The notes beneath the pieces are model-generated. The model worked only from the letters and a program-made list of their open reading frames with translations. It ran no database searches and had not been told where the DNA came from. From Alkalinema sp. FACHB-956 (lineage in GTDB: Bacteria > Cyanobacteriota > Cyanobacteriia > Leptolyngbyales > Leptolyngbyaceae), in contig NZ_JACJRC010000033.1 of the NCBI RefSeq assembly GCF_014697025.1, forward strand, positions 1-58,711: a stretch of DNA of 58,711 nucleotides, read 5' to 3'. The translations under genes and the position numbers were made by a program. Shown here piece by piece: positions 1 to 7,245 of this stretch (positions within the stretch are counted from its first letter, which is position 1; each line of letters starts with the position of its first letter).

Positions 1-61
1 CGTCCAATTCGATCGCTTCGATGACTCTGCGTCGAAAATCTTCACTGTAGGGGCGGGCCAT
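1..61 (-). CDS. IS630-family transposase, N-terminal fragment at window edge
   Basis: The minus strand opens with ATG at 61 and encodes MARPYSEDFRRRVIEAIELD before the window ends. Family knowledge: this resembles the start of IS630/Tc1-type transposases, whose first helix-turn-helix begins with a similar PYS-DFR-KVI-AIE pattern. Only about 20 residues are visible, so the DDE core and intactness cannot be judged. It sits just beyond the outer end of an attC-like site, in the same orientation as the HNH gene. The insertion sequence terminal repeat cannot be placed. Confidence 0.6.
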   Translation of the reverse strand, partial: MARPYSEDFRRRVIEAIELD

Positions 62-126
62 GGTCAGCAGGGGGAATTACTCACTTCCCTTCTAGTCTAC
101 GTCCTAAGGTCGCTGGCTTTAGCTAT

Positions 127-170
127 AGAGAATGGAAGCGCTTTTTTCTCTCTGAGCAGTCAGCATAACG
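127..170 (-). repeat. Shared 44-bp sequence at the outer end of an attC-like site, copy 1
   Basis: This stretch is closely similar to 55987-56029: AGAGAAT, an A/G-rich patch, a T-run, CTCTCTG, CAGTCAG, then ATAACG. On the minus strand both copies read GTTATGC or GTTATAC, then TGACTGC, CAGAGAGAAAAAA and a CTTC...ATTCTCT tail. The GTTAYRC end coincides with the R' box of the adjoining attC-like site. In an integron reading this would be the 5' leader of the next cassette, found in two places. No gene is visible in it. Confidence 0.6.
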
Positions 171-248
171 GCAAAACGCAGCGGCGGCTAGCAACCTCGA
201 ACTCTGTACCAGCGGCTTTCGCCCGTCCACTGCCGTGACGTGTTAGGT
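163..248 (-). other. attC-like recombination site downstream of the HNH gene
   Basis: Read on the minus strand, the site has R'' = ACCTAAC (248-242), spacer ACGTC, L'' = ACGGCAGTGG (236-227), a central region, L' = CCGCTGCGT (184-176), a 6-nt spacer and R' = GTTATGC (169-163). L'' pairs with L' except for one extra base in L'' and one mismatch. That single extra base is the asymmetry that sets attC polarity in integrons. Total length is 86 bp with 5/6-nt spacers, the usual geometry. R'' begins five nucleotides after the HNH stop codon, as in gene cassettes. R' departs slightly from GTTRRRY. No integrase is present in the window. Confidence 0.65.
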
Positions 249-253
249 TGCGG

Positions 254-1513
254 CTACTCTCCCCGACTATGCTTCTGCAAGAAGTTTTCATAATGCTTTC
301 TGAGTGCCTCGCTACTAGGTAATGAAAACGTATCCTTTGGCAAAATGAGCTTCTTGCCCAAAAATTCCTGATAACAGGTTTCAATAAGTTCTGGGGCAAC
401 TATTATTTCATAAGTATCTGGCTGAACCGATAGTAAATATAGATCAAATAAAGTGTGTATATCCGCTCTTAGTGGCAACCCATTTGTGATGTGATTAGTT
501 TGAGTACCTTGATAGGGAAAGATATGCGCCGCTTCTATTGCTGGTTCTGCATCACAGCCAGAAATAGCGCACCGACCAGCATAAGCAGTAAGTAGCTTAC
601 GACGAAACTCAGATTGCCCTTGCCGTTGCACAATAGAAGCTGTGACTCTTCTTCTTGCATCCTCTAGATTCTCAACATTAAAGTATCCTTCTGCTTCAAT
701 TCTTTGTCGCTCGTCTTGCAACTCCGCTAGGTCATCCTGGTTCTCAAGCCGATTACTCCAAAACTCGTTTAGACGACGTTTATGTCTGCCTTGCTGAAAC
801 TCTACACTACGAGTACGGGAAATTGGTGAATTTAGAATTTTGGTGGATGCGTTTGAGTAAGACAACCAAAATTCAGAACTTTCAAGCAAGACACTAACAT
901 CTGTAACATCATCTAGATGTGCCCAAGTAAGAGGATCATACTTTTGCGTGGATTTAACGGGCTTATAATCAACTTTAGGAATGACTACTGGGTTTTGGTC
1001 TAAAAGCACCCAAATACCATAATCAGGATTAGACAGATTGATTGCAGCCAAAAATATGCCACCCACCACTAAGCTCACTGTTTGTTCATGAACTCCAAAC
1101 CACGCTTCGTCTGGATGTTGCGTATGTTCAAAAACCAGATCAAAAAATCTTACTAAATCCCTACTTAGGGTGTTAGGTAGTTTTCGATGTTTTGCGACCC
1201 ATTGCTCTATGTCACTTTGCCAAGACAAAGGGTCAATGCCCCTTACGCTTTTGTAATGTCGGGCAAACAGTTCAAAAATCTGATTGATCTCATCTACTGA
1301 CCTCTCACCAAAACGTACTCCTGTCCGATAGCCCAAGTTACGCCAAGTTAGTCTTTGAAGAGTGATTGGTGAATAAACCTGTTGGCGAATAACTGCATCT
1401 TCCCAACCTGATTTAAATTGTCCTCTACGGAGATTATCTGGATACTTGCGAATATCCTTCTCATATTCAATTTCTGAGATGATTTGTTCGCACTCTTGAA
1501 CATCAAGCACCAC
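254..1513 (-). CDS. HNH endonuclease (HNH_2-like), putative restriction enzyme, cassette cargo
   Basis: This 419-residue protein ends in an HNH nuclease module. Around residues 320-390 it reads AISGCDAEPAIEAAHI, then NGLPLRADIHTLFD, where the AAH and DIH...FD residues form the metal finger of HNH_2-type endonucleases. The roughly 300 residues before it show no fold I recognise and probably recognise DNA or modified DNA. Family knowledge: such proteins are usually predicted restriction or defence endonucleases. The gene stands alone, with no methylase beside it, between two attC-like sites (1554-1637 and 163-248) in matching orientation. It therefore looks like the cargo of an integron-type cassette spanning roughly 1559-169. 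Its spacers and coding sequence are more AT-rich than the core genes. Confidence 0.8.
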   Translation of the reverse strand: MVLDVQECEQIISEIEYEKDIRKYPDNLRRGQFKSGWEDAVIRQQVYSPITLQRLTWRNLGYRTGVRFGERSVDEINQIFELFARHYKSVRGIDPLSWQSDIEQWVAKHRKLPNTLSRDLVRFFDLVFEHTQHPDEAWFGVHEQTVSLVVGGIFLAAINLSNPDYGIWVLLDQNPVVIPKVDYKPVKSTQKYDPLTWAHLDDVTDVSVLLESSEFWLSYSNASTKILNSPISRTRSVEFQQGRHKRRLNEFWSNRLENQDDLAELQDERQRIEAEGYFNVENLEDARRRVTASIVQRQGQSEFRRKLLTAYAGRCAISGCDAEPAIEAAHIFPYQGTQTNHITNGLPLRADIHTLFDLYLLSVQPDTYEIIVAPELIETCYQEFLGKKLILPKDTFSLPSSEALRKHYENFLQKHSRGE

Positions 1514-1553
1514 CGGACAACCTCTCGCTATGTCCTCACCGATATTTTAAGCA

Positions 1554-1637
1554 ACCTAACGCAAAGTTCACCTGCTGTGGGTTGATTTTGCTGAAACCAG
1601 TTTAGCATTGCCAGTCAGGTGCGACGATCGGTTAGGT
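1554..1637 (-). other. attC-like recombination site upstream of the HNH gene
   Basis: On the minus strand: R'' = ACCTAAC (1637-1631), 9-nt spacer, L'' = CACCTGACTG (1621-1612), a central hairpin built on TGCT/AGCA, L' = CAGCAGGTG (1577-1569), 8-nt spacer, R' = GTTAGGT (1560-1554). R'' fits RYYYAAC and R' fits GTTRRRY exactly, and they are perfect inverse complements. L'' equals the complement of L' plus one extra A, the polarity signature of attC. Length is 84 bp. The spacers are slightly longer than the usual 5-6 nt. Related copies lie at 56803-56886 (degenerate boxes) and 58094-58147 (half site). Confidence 0.65.
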
Positions 1638-1825
1638 GGGGCTAATCATGAACTTTTTCTAGATTTTTTGCCGGAAAACGACTGCCGACGGAACAACCTG
1701 AAAAGCAGATCGAACGTTGCATCACACAGATGAGTGAGAAAATACCCGATCGCTCTCAACAACCCCGATCGCTGCTTTCGCGGATGGGATTCTGGGCCAA
1801 CGAGCCGATCGCTTTTGCAACACCC
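1638..1825 (-). repeat. Dispersed repeat block linked to attC-like sites, copy 1
   Basis: This block recurs at 55655-55830, 56887-57062 and 58148-58243, each time immediately beside a GTTRRRY-like box (degenerate in the 56887 copy). Shared landmarks on the plus strand are TTTCTAGATTTTT, ACGACTGCC, GGAACAACCTGA, CATCACACAGATG, GAGCGATCG-type patches and TTTCTGGG. On the minus strand the inner half of all four copies can be read as a peptide like RLFRRQSFSGK. Frames break upstream and differ between copies, so it is either the eroded end of a former gene or a non-coding repeat. An open frame on the plus strand from 1730 lies wholly in this repeat and is not convincing as a gene. Confidence 0.7.
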
Positions 1826-1828
1826 CGT

Positions 1829-1873
1829 GAGGTACCTACAGTCTGCCAGATGAATAAACTTGTAGGTCACCTC
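1829..1873. repeat. Imperfect palindromic element, copy 1 of 3
   Basis: The arms GAGGTACCTACAG and CTTGTAGGTCACCTC are inverse complements apart from single-base bulges, with a 16-18-nt loop. Similar elements occur at 10591-10636 and 58249-58291. The other two lie just 3' of members of the small gene family found at 10697-10915 and 58304-58519. This copy lies between a dispersed repeat block and the third family member at 2313. The region 1874-2312 holds no other supported feature. Confidence 0.55.
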
Positions 1874-2312
1874 AGCTTCATCGTTACCGTTAACGCAGCC
1901 GTTCACGACTCAATAGATCGAACGATTGGTAATCACAAATATGCTTGTCCTAACGATTTTAGCTACCGTTATAATTTTGCCGATCGCCCTACGACATTGC
2001 CAAATATTACGGGATTGCAAAATTTTGAAATACGGTTGACAGAACCTTCGTTTGTCCGTAGGCTTGTTTCTCATAGCTGAGTACAACCGTGTTAAACACC
2101 CCGATTGAAATCAGCTTAAGCTCCCGAAAATTAAGGCGCTACCCAACGTTGCTGGTAACAACAGAGGGCAGCTAAACCCCCAAGCTGATCTAGGCAGCTA
2201 GGCGGTCTGACACGGATTGTAACATTCGATCGGGCCACCCTACTTGTCCTGCGCAAAAGGGTGGCTTTAATTTTTGGGGTTTCTTCCCGTCTCTACAATC
2301 AGGAGAAATCCC

Positions 2313-2540
2313 ATGTTTACTGGCTTCGGCGGCAGCGATCGCCCAGAGAATTCGATCGACGATTCCCGCAGACCCTTCCAAATTTACCTCCTCGGCACCC
2401 GCGAAGAAATCCAATCCACGATCAACCAACTGCAAGTCGTGCGGTTTTGTGAACGGATTCGTTGGAGTCCACCCATTCCCGTCCTTGGTTCCGATTGGAA
2501 ATACATCAGCATGATGGAACGCGATCGGACGTTGGAGTAG
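2313..2540 (+). CDS. Small cyanobacterial protein of unknown function, family member A
   Basis: Encodes 75 residues from an ATG preceded by AGGAG eight nucleotides upstream. The core reads FQIYLLGTREEIQSTINQL, then RIRWSPPIPV, SDWKYIS and MERDR. It aligns without gaps to the proteins at 10697-10915 and 58304-58519. Common pattern: (I/L)xLxG..E..x.IN.L, then R(I/V).W..P(M/I)P(V/I), then S.L.R. I recognise this as a recurrent short cyanobacterial hypothetical with no known role. The composition suggests a small soluble alpha/beta fold with no membrane segment or signal peptide. Upstream, GGGTGGCTTTAATTTTTGGG at 2260-2279 resembles the far leader of member B. Function is unknown. Confidence 0.65.
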   Translation: MFTGFGGSDRPENSIDDSRRPFQIYLLGTREEIQSTINQLQVVRFCERIRWSPPIPVLGSDWKYISMMERDRTLE

Positions 2541-3174
2541 CGGCGATCGACGAGTTGTCCTAAGGAGAGGCAAAACCGGGATTCAGAATCAGTGATTTGT
2601 TGACTGCAAATACTGAAGACAATTCCGGTTTTGATGAAAAAACAATCAATTGTCTATGCAGAATAGAATGTCAACGGCAATGATTGTGACAACCTGAATC
2701 AGACTATTTTGCTTAAGAATTCATTAAGCAGGTATAACCGCTTGTTACCTAATAGCATCAACACTTGTATCGTTTTCTTGACGCTACAAACAAGTATTTC
2801 TTCAGCAGGATGCAAACCTGGTTGGCCAATTTTTATTATCGACAGTAAATCATAGAAATTTAGATTTCTATGCATATGTGATTAGCCTCTATCACATTAT
2901 GACAATCCCAATGATAATCCCAAAGTTTTTGAGGAGACGCCTCATCCAGCCTGACTAATCAACATTCTGCGCCGTCGAATTTAGGGCACCTAACAATTGA
3001 ATCCCTAAAAATTGTGATTCCAGTGGCATGCGATCGCGTTTTTGAGGGGTTTGATGGGTTGCCTGTGATTTTTTATTGGAGATTTAACGGCTGTCAAACT
3101 TGATTTCCAAGACGGGTGAGGTTCTTTAGGGGGCACTCAATTGTTTGTTCAGAATTGTTTGTTCAGGGTTAACT
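2541..3174. other. Gene-free spacer with two small palindromes and a 14-bp direct duplication
   Basis: No supported gene lies here. TGCTTAA and TTAAGCA form a 7-bp inverted repeat around GAATTCA at 2710-2730. CATAGAAAT and ATTTCTATG form a perfect 9-bp inverted repeat with a 4-nt loop at 2851-2872, about 300 bp before the oxidase gene, and could be a regulator site. AATTGTTTGTTCAG is duplicated in tandem at 3139-3166, directly ahead of the oxidase start. Confidence 0.5.
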
Positions 3175-5295
3175 ATGTTGCAAAGCGGATTGAAATGGCT
3201 ACGTCATCGACTAGTCGCGGTATTAACTTATCCTGGAATTCTCCTCAGCCTTTTGATGTGGTTCTGTTTGAGCCTATTTGCACCCACAGCTCTTGCCACA
3301 GCTCTTGCCAAGGATCAATTGCTGACGCCTATAGCAGCTCCATCACTCAACAGCACACCCGCTGAAACTCCCCTCACCCTACGTGAACCAGCGCCTGTCC
3401 AACTCGCCCAAGCAAACATCTGCGCTAATCTCGACACCAGTGCCTACTATCGCATCACCCCACGCCATAGCGGTAAGGCGATCGATGTCTATGGGGGGCA
3501 GACCAGTAATGGTGCAGCACTGATCCAATGGCCCTACCAAGGCGGTGCCAACCAACAATGGCAATTGAAGCGCCTAACCGATGGCTACTACACCATCAAC
3601 GCTCGCCACAGCCAAAAAAGTGCCGATGTGACCGGAGCGAGCCGCGATAATGGGGCGAAATTAATTCAATGGCAAAACACCAACAGTGACAGTCAGCGCT
3701 GGTGTTTTCAACCGACCGGAGATGGCTACTATCGCATCCTTGCCAAACATAGCCAAAAGGCGATCGATGTCCCCGGTGCCAGCCAAAACAACGGGGTTCA
3801 ACTGATTCAATGGCAAGCTCACACGGGAACCAATCAACAATGGCAACTCACCCCCGTTGCAGCGATCCCCGCAGTTCCCAGTCCCGCCACCCAAGGACAA
3901 TGGAGTAGCCGCATTGCCTTCCCCTCGATTCCCGTCGCGGCAGCCCTGCTCCCCAATGGCAAAGTGGTCACTTGGTCTTCCTTTGACCGCAATACGTTCG
4001 TTGGCAATCAAGGCCCGCAGCAAACCTATACAGCCATCTTTGATCCCCAGACCAACCAAGTCCAGGAAAACCTGGTGACCAACACCAACCACGACATGTT
4101 CTGTCCTGGGACTGCCCTGTTGGGAGATGGTCGGTTATTGGTGAATGGAGGCGGCCCCACGGTCACAACCACCAGTATTTTTGACGGGCAAACCAATCAG
4201 TGGAATCGATCGGCAGATATGGCCCAGCGGCGTTGGTACAACACCTCCGTCACCCTACCCAACGGCGAAGTCTTCACGTTAGGTGGCAACCGCACCTCTG
4301 GCCTAGACGGGCGAGGTGAAATTTGGAATCTCACTCAGGGTTGGCGGACGCTGACCGGTGCGATCATGACTCCCTTTTACAGTGGGAATCCGCTCAACCG
4401 CGCCGAAGAACATCCCCACCTGATCGTAGCGCCCAATGGCAAACTGTTTGGGGCTGGCCCTACCCCCAACCTGCAGTGGCTGGATCTGGGTGGCAGTGGG
4501 TCTTACCAAGCTGCTGGCCAGCGGGGCAACGATATCTTTAACCAAAACGGCGTCTATGTCATGTACGACGTAGGGAAAGTCCTATCCGCTGGGGGCAATC
4601 CCAATTACGACGGCGCAAACTCTGAGACGACTGCCTCGAGCAGTGCTGCTTACACGATCGATATCAATAACAATCAAGCCACGGTTCAACAAGTCCCCTC
4701 CATGCGTTATCCCCGCGCCTATGGCAACGGTGTTGTACTCCCCGATGGGAAGGTCTTGATGGTCGGTGGGCTGAATAACGGCAAAGCCTTTAGTGACAAT
4801 GGTGCAATCCTCGCCGCAGAAATGTTCAATCCCAGCACCAATAGTTGGTCAACCATGGCCAGTATGGCGACACCCCGCACCTATCACTCCGTTGCGTTAC
4901 TGCTACCCGATGGGCGCGTGTTAGCTGGCGGTGGCGGATTATGCGGGAGTTGTAGCGTCAATCATGCGGATGCTGAAATTTATAGTCCACCCTATTTATT
5001 TAATGGCAGCCGTCCCACGATTACCAGTGCACCAGCAGCCGTGGGTTACAGCCAAAATTTTACGGTTCAGGCCAGTAGCGATGTCACGGAGTTCACCCTG
5101 GTTCGATCGTCGTCCGTCACCCACAGCATTAATACCGATCAGCGCTTTAAGCGAGTCAGCTTTACAGGCAGTGGGGGCAATTACACCTTAAACTTGAATT
5201 CGAATGCTAACGTGACGCCTCCCGGTTACTACATGTTATTTGCCTTGAATAGTCGGGGTGTGCCCAGTGTATCCAAAATCATTCGTGTAGGCTAG
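3175..5295 (+). CDS. Secreted galactose oxidase-like copper radical oxidase with ricin-type lectin domain
   Basis: Chosen ATG at 3175 gives 706 residues and a clean signal peptide (hydrophobic LVAVLTYPGILLSLLMWF, then an A-rich cleavage zone). Residues about 60-220 form a ricin B-type beta-trefoil with three QxW repeats (NQQWQL, SQRWCF, NQQWQL). The rest is a Kelch beta-propeller plus C-terminal early-set domain of the galactose/glyoxal oxidase family. The whole active site is visible: Cys310 in HDMFCPG and Tyr355 in RRWYNT (the thioether pair), Tyr570-His571 in PRTYHS, and His650 in SVTHSINTDQR. It should therefore oxidise a primary alcohol or sugar to an aldehyde with H2O2 release outside the cytoplasm. 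The substrate is unknown. A TTG start at 3145 would add ten residues but fits less well. The next gene follows at 11 bp. Confidence 0.9.
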   Translation: MLQSGLKWLRHRLVAVLTYPGILLSLLMWFCLSLFAPTALATALAKDQLLTPIAAPSLNSTPAETPLTLREPAPVQLAQANICANLDTSAYYRITPRHSGKAIDVYGGQTSNGAALIQWPYQGGANQQWQLKRLTDGYYTINARHSQKSADVTGASRDNGAKLIQWQNTNSDSQRWCFQPTGDGYYRILAKHSQKAIDVPGASQNNGVQLIQWQAHTGTNQQWQLTPVAAIPAVPSPATQGQWSSRIAFPSIPVAAALLPNGKVVTWSSFDRNTFVGNQGPQQTYTAIFDPQTNQVQENLVTNTNHDMFCPGTALLGDGRLLVNGGGPTVTTTSIFDGQTNQWNRSADMAQRRWYNTSVTLPNGEVFTLGGNRTSGLDGRGEIWNLTQGWRTLTGAIMTPFYSGNPLNRAEEHPHLIVAPNGKLFGAGPTPNLQWLDLGGSGSYQAAGQRGNDIFNQNGVYVMYDVGKVLSAGGNPNYDGANSETTASSSAAYTIDINNNQATVQQVPSMRYPRAYGNGVVLPDGKVLMVGGLNNGKAFSDNGAILAAEMFNPSTNSWSTMASMATPRTYHSVALLLPDGRVLAGGGGLCGSCSVNHADAEIYSPPYLFNGSRPTITSAPAAVGYSQNFTVQASSDVTEFTLVRSSSVTHSINTDQRFKRVSFTGSGGNYTLNLNSNANVTPPGYYMLFALNSRGVPSVSKIIRVG

Positions 5296-5306
5296 GAGGC
5301 CCGGTG

Positions 5307-5774
5307 ATGAAAAAACAGATATCCCTGATCGGATTAGCCATCATTTCTCTACTCATTGTGCTGTTTGTCCATCTGTGGCAACCGACTCCGAGTTACAGTA
5401 CCGAGTCCGATCGCGCAATGATGTTCCCGAACACCCAGGTAGCCGCACCCGCACCGTCTGCACCCGCTGAAACCCTTGCTCAAGAACAAGTTAGTCAGAT
5501 TGCTCAGAATCGTGGGGAGGATTCTCCCTGTTTCTATCGCAAGCCAGACGGAACGGTTGTGGATTTACGCAAGATTTGTCGAGAAACGGATAACGGCGTC
5601 ATGCCGTCTGGAGCCGTTCCCGGCAACAGTAATGCTGCCATGACCCATAGATTGACGAACCCAGCTATGCAAATTACCCCTGCCAACGATCCAGGGGTTT
5701 TGTATCTTTCCAATAGTGGGGATCCGGCCCCGATCGCCGCTGCCAGCGCAACTGAATGGCAACCACGCCGATAG
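5307..5774 (+). CDS. Small secreted protein of unknown function, partner of the oxidase
   Basis: Encodes about 155 residues from ATG 5307 with AGGAGG seven nucleotides upstream; a GTG at 5304 is also possible. It opens with MKKQ and one hydrophobic helix (ISLIGLAIISLLIVLFVHLW), a signal peptide or membrane anchor. A Pro/Ala-rich linker follows, then PCFYRKPDGTVVDLRKIC. The Cys...G..VDL..(I/L)C pattern recurs in short exported cyanobacterial proteins; the two cysteines may form a disulfide. The C-terminal third is low in complexity. The 11-bp gap after the copper oxidase and the shared terminator at 5817-5862 indicate co-transcription. A role in oxidase maturation or surface attachment is only inference. 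Confidence 0.75.
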   Translation: MKKQISLIGLAIISLLIVLFVHLWQPTPSYSTESDRAMMFPNTQVAAPAPSAPAETLAQEQVSQIAQNRGEDSPCFYRKPDGTVVDLRKICRETDNGVMPSGAVPGNSNAAMTHRLTNPAMQITPANDPGVLYLSNSGDPAPIAAASATEWQPRR

Positions 5775-5816
5775 ATCTTGCAGCCGCTTGCTAGTGCACG
5801 GTCTAGGTCACTGAAC

Positions 5817-5862
5817 GGTCGGTGCAGCGTGCAGACCACTCACACGCGACCGACCCATTTTT
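5817..5862 (+). terminator. Rho-independent terminator of the oxidase operon
   Basis: GGTCGGT (5817-5823) pairs with ACCGACC (5849-5855). An inner GCGTG/CACGC extension lengthens the stem, and a run of five T follows at 5858-5862. It closes the plus-strand operon just before the convergent O-antigen ligase gene ends at 5876. Confidence 0.7.
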
Positions 5863-5875
5863 CGAACTGCAAGTC

Positions 5876-7183
5876 CTACTTCTTGCGCAACACAACCCCC
5901 CAGATGCCAGCCAGTAGCAGCCAGCCCATCAGGTTAATCCGCGCATCAAAAATCGGCACATCAAATAAACTAAACACACTACAGGCTGCGAACGTTAATA
6001 CAATGGAAAACATCGCATAATGATCATTCCAAGAATGTTGTGATTCCCTTACCCACATCACCCCCTTAAACATCACCCAGCCAATCAGGGAATAAAAAAC
6101 TAACGTTGCAGGAATTCCCATCTCTGCCGCTAGCATTAACGGTAAATTATGGGGATGACCAATGTAGTAGTTCATTGCCGCTTCGTACATGGGCGTAAAG
6201 TTGCGCAATCCCCACCCTGTTAAAGGCCGCTGCTGAATCATCGACCAAGCAAACTTCCATTGGGTTGTTCGTAGTGACGCGATCGGTCGATCGAGGAACA
6301 ACTCATCATTAATTCTGGCCCAGATCATCCGAGGCACGATCGCCCGAAACCAATCCCTTAACGGCGGTGGCGCATAGGCCGCTTCCAACACCGCCACCAC
6401 CACCCAAGTTGCGACCCCCAAGACCCAACGCCAGCCCACGTAAACGGCATACAACACACAGGCTGCCAAGGCAATTCCCCAGGCGTTGCGAGAATTGGTT
6501 AAAAACAGCGCTACGCCGTCTAGGGCTACGATCGCGCCTAATCCGAGAATAGATAGCCAACGTTGCCAACCCCGATCGCGCCGGGTAAAGAGGGTCTCCA
6601 CCCACAACCCCAGGGACAACGTAAACGTCATGACAAAATAGCTCGCCAGCACCGTCGCGTAGTAGAACAACGACGACATGCGGCCTTCCGGGCGACCCCC
6701 TTGATGCACCAGCCAATCCAGAATAACCCCATCGGAATCCGCTCCATTGGGATTTTCTACGGTCAGCAACTTAAGATGGAAATGCCAATCCCAAAACAGT
6801 TGTCCTAACCCAACGACCGCGATCGCGATCGAGGGCAAGACCATCAACCAAGCCATGCGCCGCAGTTGTCCCGGAAATTCAATCAACCGACTATGGGCAA
6901 CAAAAACGATGAAAAAGGGGAGAAAGTTAAACAACCCTGGTAACGAATAGCCCTTGTACTGGGCAAACAGGGCAATAATGATCATCCAAACACCCAGCAT
7001 CAGCAGGACTTGGTTGACCAAATTCTGCACCAATTGGTTGGCGTACCTTGCCCAAAGGACAAAGGAATTAATCAGGAGCGTGACGCCCCCCAGCAGGGTG
7101 CTAAACGGTAGCAGAACCAAGCCAAGCTGTGTAACGTACCAGTGGCGACGAAGATTAGGATCGGGATGGGGTTGAAAAAGCAT
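5876..7183 (-). CDS. O-antigen ligase / polymerase family membrane protein
   Basis: A 435-residue polytopic protein with about 10-12 hydrophobic helices. The large loop near residues 320-370 contains WGLRNFTPMYEAAMNY and GHPHNLPL. The HPHN-L motif in that loop is typical of the Wzy_C (O-antigen ligase/polymerase) family, which transfers or polymerises undecaprenyl-linked glycans at the outer face of the inner membrane. The exact acceptor (LPS, exopolysaccharide or S-layer glycan) cannot be told. Start ATG at 7183 leads straight into the first charged segment. The gene is followed on the same strand by no other glycan gene; its upstream neighbour at 7246 is unrelated. Confidence 0.85.
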   Translation of the reverse strand: MLFQPHPDPNLRRHWYVTQLGLVLLPFSTLLGGVTLLINSFVLWARYANQLVQNLVNQVLLMLGVWMIIIALFAQYKGYSLPGLFNFLPFFIVFVAHSRLIEFPGQLRRMAWLMVLPSIAIAVVGLGQLFWDWHFHLKLLTVENPNGADSDGVILDWLVHQGGRPEGRMSSLFYYATVLASYFVMTFTLSLGLWVETLFTRRDRGWQRWLSILGLGAIVALDGVALFLTNSRNAWGIALAACVLYAVYVGWRWVLGVATWVVVAVLEAAYAPPPLRDWFRAIVPRMIWARINDELFLDRPIASLRTTQWKFAWSMIQQRPLTGWGLRNFTPMYEAAMNYYIGHPHNLPLMLAAEMGIPATLVFYSLIGWVMFKGVMWVRESQHSWNDHYAMFSIVLTFAACSVFSLFDVPIFDARINLMGWLLLAGIWGVVLRKK

Positions 7184-7245
7184 TGCACCATTTTAGGGCG
7201 CAGGCGGTTCGGTTTAATAGATGGCTGCATGAGGTGCAGGCGGAA

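Noticed and set aside
1730-2080. Plus-strand open frame of 116 codons
   Set aside because: It lies in the dispersed repeat and palindrome; the other repeat copies do not keep the frame, and the peptide has no family resemblance.
2190-2573. Minus-strand open frame of 127 codons
   Set aside because: It is antisense to small gene A, whose plus-strand reading matches two paralogues and has a ribosome site.
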